NCBI RefSeq assembly: GCF_003429005.1
Contig: NZ_QVQV01000009.1
Location: 124,001 to 188,000, forward strand
DNA from: Paraburkholderia sp. DHOC27
Lineage (GTDB): Bacteria; Pseudomonadota; Gammaproteobacteria; Burkholderiales; Burkholderiaceae
Direction: 5' to 3'
DNA: 64,000 nucleotides
Of this stretch, positions 59,129 to 64,000 are shown piece after piece. The notes beneath the pieces were generated by a model. It searched no databases and had not been told where the DNA came from. It saw only the letters and a list, made by a program, of their open reading frames with translations. The translations under genes and the position numbers were made by a program. How positions within the stretch are numbered: position 1 is the stretch's first letter; each line of letters starts with the position of its first letter.

Positions 59129-59620
59129 GCGGCGCGTGCCAACGCGCTCGAACTCTCGCCTGCCGGGAAATTGTAAAAGCTGCTGAGGGTGGTGCGTTTT
59201 TGCAAAGCGGTTTTGCCGGGACCCTGGCTCAGGTGCCAGGGTCAGGTGCCAGGGTCAAATTCCACGGTCCATGCGCGACGGCAATTCGTCGGTCGCTCCG
59301 GCAGACAGAAATGCTTCGAGACCAAACAGCCACGCAAAACAGAACGTGATGCGCGCAAGCGGGCGCGCCGGCGTCTGGGCGTGGCCTCCATCCACGCTCG
59401 CGTCGATGTCGAGCGTCGGCGGCGCCAGGGGTAGCAATGACGGGGAGGCGGTGTAGTCGGCAGTGTGGTCAGGGCGCATGGTCATTCTCGTTATTAGCAT
59501 CAGGTAGCCTGAATTAGCAAACGCCGTGCCGTCACCCTGGTTTAGCCCGGATCAGTCTGGTTCAACGTGATCCGGGGTCGACACGAACCACTCGAGCCGC
59601 TCATGTCACCCAACCGGGTG
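59129..59620. other. 492-bp spacer with 13-bp duplication
   Basis: Carries GGTGCCAGGGTCA twice in tandem (59232-59244, 59245-59257). A leftward 81-residue frame at 59255-59500 with a hydrophobic stretch is possible but unsupported by a start signal. No terminator identified. Confidence 0.4.
59232..59257. repeat. 13-bp perfect tandem duplication
   Basis: GGTGCCAGGGTCA occurs twice without gap. A partial extra copy (CCCTGG-type, inverted) lies just before, giving a small potential hairpin CCCTGGCTC/GTGCCAGGG. Confidence 0.8.
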
Positions 59621-59815
59621 CTACCGCCGCGAACCGAAGGCCCGTTCGATTTTCTTGTCCGTGTTGTACTGGCTCAGCGCATAGACCGACCAGATGGCGG
59701 CCGGAATCCAGCCAATCAGCGTGATCTGCAGGATCAGACAGATAATGCCTGCGAACGGGCGTCCAATTGTGAAGAACTGGAGCCACGGCAGGATGATGGC
59801 AAGCAACAAACGCAT
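59621..59815 (-). CDS. YqaE/Pmp3 family membrane peptide
   Basis: 64-aa protein with two hydrophobic helices (about 2-24, RLLLAIILPWLQFFTIGRPF, and 27-48, ICLILQITLIGWIPAAIWSVYAL) joined by a short turn, followed by a charged tail. This is the Pmp3/YqaE pattern found from bacteria to plants, linked to membrane potential and stress. Start ATG 59815 has GGAGG 8 bases before it. It is downstream of the DauR/DUF1653 pair by 50 bp and may be in the same transcript. Confidence 0.9.
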   Translation of the reverse strand: MRLLLAIILPWLQFFTIGRPFAGIICLILQITLIGWIPAAIWSVYALSQYNTDKKIERAFGSRR

Positions 59816-59865
59816 GCAGATTTCCTCCGCAAGCACGGTTTGCCTTCAAGGGGCAACGAACCGTA

Positions 59866-60084
59866 TCAGTTGATGGGGGCGAAGCGCGGCACCTTGCGGC
59901 CTTCTACTTCGATCAGCTCGAAAAACACCGACGCCGGACGGGTCCAGATCGTACCATTGGCGGCCCGGTAGACGATCATCGTCACGCTCGGGTCCGATTC
60001 GAGCGTGGCTTCGCAAACCAGTTCGTAGATGCCGCCTTTGTAATGCTGATAACGCACGGATAACTCCTCTCGGTCCGGTCTCAT
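59866..60084 (-). CDS. DUF1653 protein, coupled to DauR-like regulator
   Basis: 72-aa protein matching DUF1653: RYQHYKGGIYELVCEATLESD (about 11-31), VIYRA-type strand, then TIWTRPASVFFE. DUF1653 is a small beta-rich domain of unknown function, often found with nucleotide or amino acid enzymes. Its ATG (60084-60082) overlaps the TGA of the DauR-like gene as ATGA, so the two are translationally coupled. Start is fixed by that overlap. A longer frame is rejected. Confidence 0.82.
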   Translation of the reverse strand: MRPDREELSVRYQHYKGGIYELVCEATLESDPSVTMIVYRAANGTIWTRPASVFFELIEVEGRKVPRFAPIN

Positions 60085-60725
60085 TTGCTGTTCTGTTTCA
60101 ACTGCTTCAGATGCTTGTAAACGGTCGCGCGACCCATGCCGAGCACGGCGGCCACGTAATCCGCCGAACTCTTGCCGCGAAACGCGCCCTCCTCGTATAA
60201 CGCCTCGACCAGTTCGCGCCGATGTTCGCGCGTGAGTCCATTCAGGCCCAGTTGCCGCTCGCGCAACCACGCATGCAGAAACGTGTGAATGCGGTCCTGC
60301 CAGTCATCGCGGAACAATTCTTCCGTCTGCGCAGCGACGCCCGCGCCCTTGATGAACAGATCGAGCGCCGCACGCGCGTCCTCGAACACCGCGATGTTGA
60401 AACTGATGCACATCATGCCCGCCGGCTCGCCTGCTTCGTCGAACAGGACGTTGCTCACGCAACGCATGCGCCGGCCGTCCCAATTGAGCTTTTCGTAGGT
60501 GCCCTTGCCATGCTCGTGCGCGGCGTGATCGAGTTCGTCGGCGGTGGAAGCATCGCCAATTTCACGCTTCGACAGATTATTGGCCAGATACAGCACCGCC
60601 TGCGCGTGCAGGTCGTGAATCACCACCTCGGCGTACGGGAAGAACAGCGCGGCAATGCTATCCGCGAGCGGCGCGTAGCGGGTCAGCAGCAGATCCTTGA
60701 CGGGGGAGACTCGCGATTTGCGCAT
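60081..60725 (-). CDS. YheO/DauR-type PAS-HTH transcriptional regulator
   Basis: 214-aa regulator with an N-terminal YheO-type PAS domain (about 10-120, LADSIAALFFPYAEVVIHDL and GEPAGMMCISFNIAVFED) and a C-terminal HTH (about 160-212, LTREHRRELVEALYEEGAF then SSADYVAAVLGMGRATVYKHL). This is the DauR layout; in pseudomonads DauR controls D-arginine catabolism by DauAB. Here it is divergent from a DadA-like D-amino-acid dehydrogenase, which fits control of D-amino acid or amine oxidation. Start ATG 60725. The DUF1653 gene is translationally coupled. Confidence 0.88.
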   Translation of the reverse strand: MRKSRVSPVKDLLLTRYAPLADSIAALFFPYAEVVIHDLHAQAVLYLANNLSKREIGDASTADELDHAAHEHGKGTYEKLNWDGRRMRCVSNVLFDEAGEPAGMMCISFNIAVFEDARAALDLFIKGAGVAAQTEELFRDDWQDRIHTFLHAWLRERQLGLNGLTREHRRELVEALYEEGAFRGKSSADYVAAVLGMGRATVYKHLKQLKQNSK

Positions 60726-61115
60726 CGAAAATAGCAACCTTTGAGGAGGCGGGTTTTGCCGCGGCGTCAGGCGCGAAGCTGGGATGATGGACTCGCCCAG
60801 CCGCCGCTCGACGAGCGTGCGGGCCGTATTTTATCCTCATGCCCCGTGGAATTGGCCGCGTCCGTGGCACGCGCGAGTTTCAGCGCGCAGGTTGCCTTCG
60901 GACTCGCGCAGCCCTGACAATGCGGGGGCACGAGTGAGGGTATGAAGCGGGTTCATGGGTGGGCGCGTAATCGCTGCATGCTCGCGGGCCTCGCGCGGAT
61001 TCACGCGAACTTGCAAGCGAACTTGCACGTGAACTTGCACACCCAGGCGCATGCGCCGCTGCGCGCCGTGCCGCCATAAGCACATTCGAACGCAGCGCAA
61101 ACGGATCAGGGGACC
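60726..61115. other. 390-bp divergent spacer of regulator and dehydrogenase
   Basis: The expected regulatory region of the DauR-like and DadA-like genes. It holds three perfect or near-perfect 12-bp repeats at 61005-61040, about 76 bp upstream of the dehydrogenase ATG. No classical promoter pair found by eye. No gene. Confidence 0.5.
61005..61040. repeat. 12-bp tandem repeat, three units
   Basis: GCGAACTTGCAA, GCGAACTTGCAC and GTGAACTTGCAC, gapless at 61005, 61017 and 61029. They share GAACTTGCA. Placed upstream of the dehydrogenase in the divergent spacer, so they may be iterated binding sites for the DauR-like regulator. Confidence 0.8.
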
Positions 61116-62360
61116 ATGAATTTCGACGTGATCGTTTTGGGAGCCGGCATCGTTGGCGTGTCCTGCGCGCTGCATCTACAGGATCGCGGCCGGCGGGTCG
61201 CGCTGGTCGACCGGCGCGGGCCCGGCGAGGAAACCAGTTTTGGCAACGCCGGGTTGATCGAACGCTCGTCGATCGTGCCGTACGCGTTTCCGCGCAATCT
61301 CGGCACCCTGCTCACCTATGCGCGCAACCAGTCGACCGCGCTCTACTGGGACTACAAGGCGTTGCCGTCGTTTGCCGGATGGCTCGCGCGCTACTGGTGG
61401 GAGTCGTCGCCGCAACGGCTCGCCGCGGCCTCGCGCGACATGCTGCCGTTGATCGGCCGCAGCGTGAGCGAGCACGACGCGCTCATCGCGCGTGCCGGGC
61501 TCGGCGATCTGGTGCACGACGGCGGCTGGATCGAGGGCTTCCACGATCCAGCCGCGTTTGCACGCGCCGCCGCCGCGGCGCAAGTCACCGCGCGTCAGCA
61601 TGGTCTGCGCATGGACCCGCTGGATGGCGCCGCGCTGCGCGCGCAGCAACCAGGGTTGGCGGACGGCTTCTGCGGCGGTCTGCACTGGCGCGATCCCAAA
61701 GCCGTGTCGAATCCTGGCGCCTTGACACAAGGCTATGCGCGCCTCTTCGAAGCGGACGGCGGCACGCTGCTGCGCGGCGACGCCACCACCGTGCGGCACG
61801 AGCACGGCGTCTGGAGCGTCGATACCGCCGTGGGGCGGATCAGCGCAAAGGAGGTCGTGGTCGCAATGGGCGTGTGGTCCGACACGGTCTTCGGCCCGCT
61901 CGGCTACCGCATCCCGTTGCGCGGCAAACGCGGCTATCACATGCACTACCGGCCGGAGCGCACGCTGCTGAGCGTGCCGATCGTCGATATCGAACAGGGC
62001 TACGTGATCGCGCCGATGCAGGGCGGCCGGCTGCGCCTGACCACCGGCGTCGAGCTGGCCCGACGCGGCGCGCCGCCCACCGGCGTGCAGCTCGAACGGG
62101 CGGAGCGGCTGGCGCGGCCGCTCTTTGGCCTTGGCGAACGTCTCGATCCCGCGCCGTGGCTCGGCATGCGTCCGTGCACGCCGGATATGCGGCCGGTGAT
62201 CGGGCCCGCGTCGCGCCACCCCGGTCTGTGGTTCGCGTTCGGCCACAATCATCACGGACTCACGCTCGGACCGGTGACGGGCCGTCTGCTCGCTGAACTG
62301 ATGACGGGCGCGACGCCCTTCACGGACGCGCATCCCTACCGCCCGGGCCGTTTTGATTGA
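61116..62360 (+). CDS. FAD-dependent D-amino-acid dehydrogenase-like oxidoreductase (DadA family)
   Basis: 414-aa flavoprotein of the DAAO/DadA superfamily. The dinucleotide motif VIVLGAGIVGVSCALHLQDRG (about 5-25) binds FAD; ETSFGNAGLI (about 39-48) is the DadA signature, and the C-terminal part has PWLGMRPCTPDMRPVIGP and GLWFAFGHNHHGLTLGP, typical FAD-binding closing motifs. It passes electrons from a D-amino acid or related amine to a carrier. Start ATG 61116 has AGGGGA upstream. Divergent from a DauR-like regulator. The exact substrate is unknown. Confidence 0.92.
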   Translation: MNFDVIVLGAGIVGVSCALHLQDRGRRVALVDRRGPGEETSFGNAGLIERSSIVPYAFPRNLGTLLTYARNQSTALYWDYKALPSFAGWLARYWWESSPQRLAAASRDMLPLIGRSVSEHDALIARAGLGDLVHDGGWIEGFHDPAAFARAAAAAQVTARQHGLRMDPLDGAALRAQQPGLADGFCGGLHWRDPKAVSNPGALTQGYARLFEADGGTLLRGDATTVRHEHGVWSVDTAVGRISAKEVVVAMGVWSDTVFGPLGYRIPLRGKRGYHMHYRPERTLLSVPIVDIEQGYVIAPMQGGRLRLTTGVELARRGAPPTGVQLERAERLARPLFGLGERLDPAPWLGMRPCTPDMRPVIGPASRHPGLWFAFGHNHHGLTLGPVTGRLLAELMTGATPFTDAHPYRPGRFD

Positions 62361-62556
62361 CTGGAGCGGGCCGGGGCAGACGGGTGCGGACCAACGCGGG
62401 CCAGAGTGAGCCGCGGCGAACCTGGCGAACTAAGACGAACCAGCGCGCACCCGCGCAAGCTCAAACGCCATGCCCGCACACCGTTGCATTTTTGTTCGCG
62501 TGGCGAGCAGAATTTTTTCGTGCGATAACGGGAGCTTCTTTATCCCGGAGCAACAG

Positions 62557-62781
62557 ATGGCCACGCTTGAAGCATTTCGCGCCGTGCTGGACGACAGCGG
62601 CACGCCCGAAATCATCCGCAACCACATCATCGATTCGTTGCAGTACACGTTGCGCAACTACGGCCAGGTCTTCACGGCGAAAGAAGTCGAATGGCTGACC
62701 AGGTGGGACGATGCACGGATTCCGCTCGCCGCCTCGCGCGAACTGCAAAAACGCACCGCGGAAGTCAGCCGTTCGTCGTAA
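62557..62781 (+). CDS. small hypothetical protein
   Basis: 74-aa protein, MATLEAFRAVLDDSGTPEIIRNHI onward. It looks helical and soluble (residues 5-60) with a charged C-terminus. Start ATG 62557 has GGAG 8 bases upstream, which decides against the longer frame from 62470. No family recognised, but composition and ribosome-binding site are convincing. Confidence 0.65.
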   Translation: MATLEAFRAVLDDSGTPEIIRNHIIDSLQYTLRNYGQVFTAKEVEWLTRWDDARIPLAASRELQKRTAEVSRSS

Positions 62782-63303
62782 GCAGGCTGCGCTGACCGGG
62801 CAGCGTCCCGACAATACCCACGCGGCATCCGCGCAAAATAAGAATTCCGCCACAAGCGCCGTATTGCGGGCCTCTCCGGCTCATGGGGCAGTTTTTGCTA
62901 TCCAATCTGGCCCATTTAGTGCATCATATTGAAATAGCTGTGTTTTGCCGCATCTAGCATTTACGCAGCCAACCCCGGCATCACCCGCAGTATCTGGTAT
63001 CTCCCGCACCGCCCCCGACTGTTCGACCGCCGCCCGTCGGCGATCCCGTCACTCCGGTAATGCGCAGCACGCATTCGCCGTCGCGAGTTGTGCAGCTTTT
63101 CAGCGCCCGATGTCCGCGCGACATTAGCGCGTTTCTTCTCCTTTGAATCCGCGATTCTGCGCGGCCGCGCTCAAGCCCCTGCCATCGGGCCTGTGCCACT
63201 CTTTTTTCATGGCGGCGCGCCCCAAGGTGCTGCGCTGCCGGGCCTGCCGTGCCGCGCGTAACACGCGTGACACGGCAGCCACGTATTACAGGACCAGTGC
63301 TTC
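62782..63303. other. 522-bp spacer, nothing recognised
   Basis: Between two small hypothetical genes. Slightly more A+T rich at 62880-62960. Short frames on both strands lack family resemblance and ribosome-binding sites. No tRNA-like cloverleaf was noticed. Confidence 0.4.
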
Positions 63304-63585
63304 ATGAATTCAGTTGTCAAGACCTACAAGGGTTACGAAATCCATCCGCTCGTTTATCCGCGCCGCCCCGCTGACGGCACGACCAGCCGCAATCCGGACG
63401 CCGGTTACGAAGCGTCGGTGCGCATCTGCCGTGTCGGCGCCAACCCGTCGGCCGATGGCCGCGTGTTCCGTCTGCCGTATCTGTGGCCGTTCGAAGGCAC
63501 GGGCAAGGCCCGTATCGCGTGCATGGCGCACGCCGAACAATTGATCGACGGCCGGGTTGACGGCCAGTCGGTCGCCGATCTTTGA
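63304..63585 (+). CDS. hypothetical protein
   Basis: 93-aa soluble protein with a beta-rich look: MNSVVKTYKGYEIHPLVYPRRP, then GYEASVRICRVGAN, then VFRLPYLWPFEGTGKARIACMAHAEQLIDG. The last part resembles proteins with an EXSB or tetratricopeptide-free compact fold, but no family is recognised. It precedes the IF-1 gene by 144 bp on the same strand. Start ATG 63304. Confidence 0.65.
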   Translation: MNSVVKTYKGYEIHPLVYPRRPADGTTSRNPDAGYEASVRICRVGANPSADGRVFRLPYLWPFEGTGKARIACMAHAEQLIDGRVDGQSVADL

Positions 63586-63729
63586 TCGGCAAGCCGATCT
63601 CCGCAAGGCGCGCCTCGCGCGCCGCATCGTCCCATTTTTCGTGGGTGCGCCGCGCGGCTAGCCGCGCTGACGCATTCCATGCTTTGCCGCTGGGCAAAGC
63701 CCCCTTATCCCATCGACCAGGAGTTATGC

Positions 63730-64000
63730 ATGGCGAAAGAAGAACTGCTTGAACTTGACGGTATTGTCGACGAAGTCCTTCCGGATAGCCGTTACCGCGT
63801 GACGCTCGATAACGGCGTCGTGGTCGGCGCTTATGCGTCCGGACGCATGCGCAAGAACCATATCCGTATTCTCGCGGGTGACCGCGTGACGCTCGAACTG
63901 TCGGTCTACGATCTGACCAAAGGCCGGATCAACTTCCGTCACAAGGACGAGCGCGCCTCCGGTGGCGGCGGTGCCCGCAACACGCAATTCCGTCGCCGCT
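63730..64000 (+). CDS. infA: translation initiation factor IF-1 (long form), cut by window edge
   Basis: S1/OB-fold protein binding the 30S A-site during initiation. The first 70 residues are typical (MAKEELLELDGIVDEVLPDSRYRVTLDNGVV, then IRILAGDRVTLELSVYDLTKGRINFRHKDE). Beyond residue 73 the usual end, it continues with a Gly/Arg-rich tail (SGGGGARNTQFRRR) until the window ends, the mark of the second, longer IF-1 found in beta-proteobacteria. AGGAG precedes the ATG. No ribosomal genes are nearby, which also fits the paralogue. Confidence 0.92.
   Translation, partial: MAKEELLELDGIVDEVLPDSRYRVTLDNGVVVGAYASGRMRKNHIRILAGDRVTLELSVYDLTKGRINFRHKDERASGGGGARNTQFRRR

Noticed and set aside
59255..59500. 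Leftward 81-residue frame with a hydrophobic stretch
   Set aside because: No ribosome-binding site, no family resemblance, overlaps the 13-bp duplication.

Overview
The window looks like a stretch of a Paraburkholderia/Burkholderia-type beta-proteobacterial chromosome. The basis is high G+C coding sequence throughout, a Burkholderia-type trimeric porin, DUF4148 and DUF3175 proteins, a beta-proteobacterial long-form IF-1, and the dense mix of small catabolic operons, each with its own regulator. No tRNA, rRNA, CRISPR array, complete insertion sequence or prophage was seen. The species call is an inference from gene content only.

Layout. 1-6 kb: end of a topoisomerase IB gene, HAD phosphatase, small membrane and PRC-barrel/DUF3175 proteins, FUSC-like membrane protein, aldo/keto reductase. 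6-15 kb: the very large helicase Lhr, Ldh2-type dehydrogenase, M20 peptidase, Imm_superinfect-like protein, LysE exporter. 15-17.6 kb: an AT-rich gene-free spacer with a terminator hairpin, OsmC, and a GSU2403-family nucleotidyltransferase preceded by three evenly spaced inverted repeats. 17.7-22 kb: CMD-family protein and an RpiR / C45 hydrolase / class III aminotransferase unit with a shared operator-like sequence. 22-26.7 kb: a MarR-controlled tripartite EmrAB-OprM-like efflux operon. 26.8-31 kb: LysR, epoxide-hydrolase-like protein, porin, and a gutted MHS-family transporter remnant. 31-39 kb: glycogen-debranching-like glucosidase, citrate synthase, hypothetical gene behind an intrinsic terminator, two alpha/beta hydrolases and a solitary MreB paralogue.

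39-45.6 kb: a second EmrB-like exporter, an NmrA-type reductase, and a metal-homeostasis pair (His-rich PadR regulator of the YqjI kind plus a siderophore-interacting ferric reductase), then an MFS exporter. 45.7-50 kb: AMP-dependent acyl ligase and acyl-CoA dehydrogenase with a divergent AraC regulator and a 21-bp direct repeat typical of AraC operators. 50-55 kb: NfeD protease plus SPFH protein, DUF4148 protein, NCS2 purine permease. 55-64 kb: sigma-54 activator, ferredoxin, small hypotheticals, a Pmp3-like peptide, a DauR-like regulator coupled to a DUF1653 protein and divergent from a DadA-like dehydrogenase, and a cut-off IF-1 paralogue.

The most unusual signals are the triple inverted repeat in front of the orphan nucleotidyltransferase (16441-16566), the duplicated histidine motif in the PadR regulator (42261-43214), the shared palindrome of the RpiR/C45/aminotransferase unit, and a recurring habit of 9-13 bp tandem repeats in intergenic spacers. 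Where an alternative upstream start exists, I chose starts by ribosome-binding site and family length and say so.
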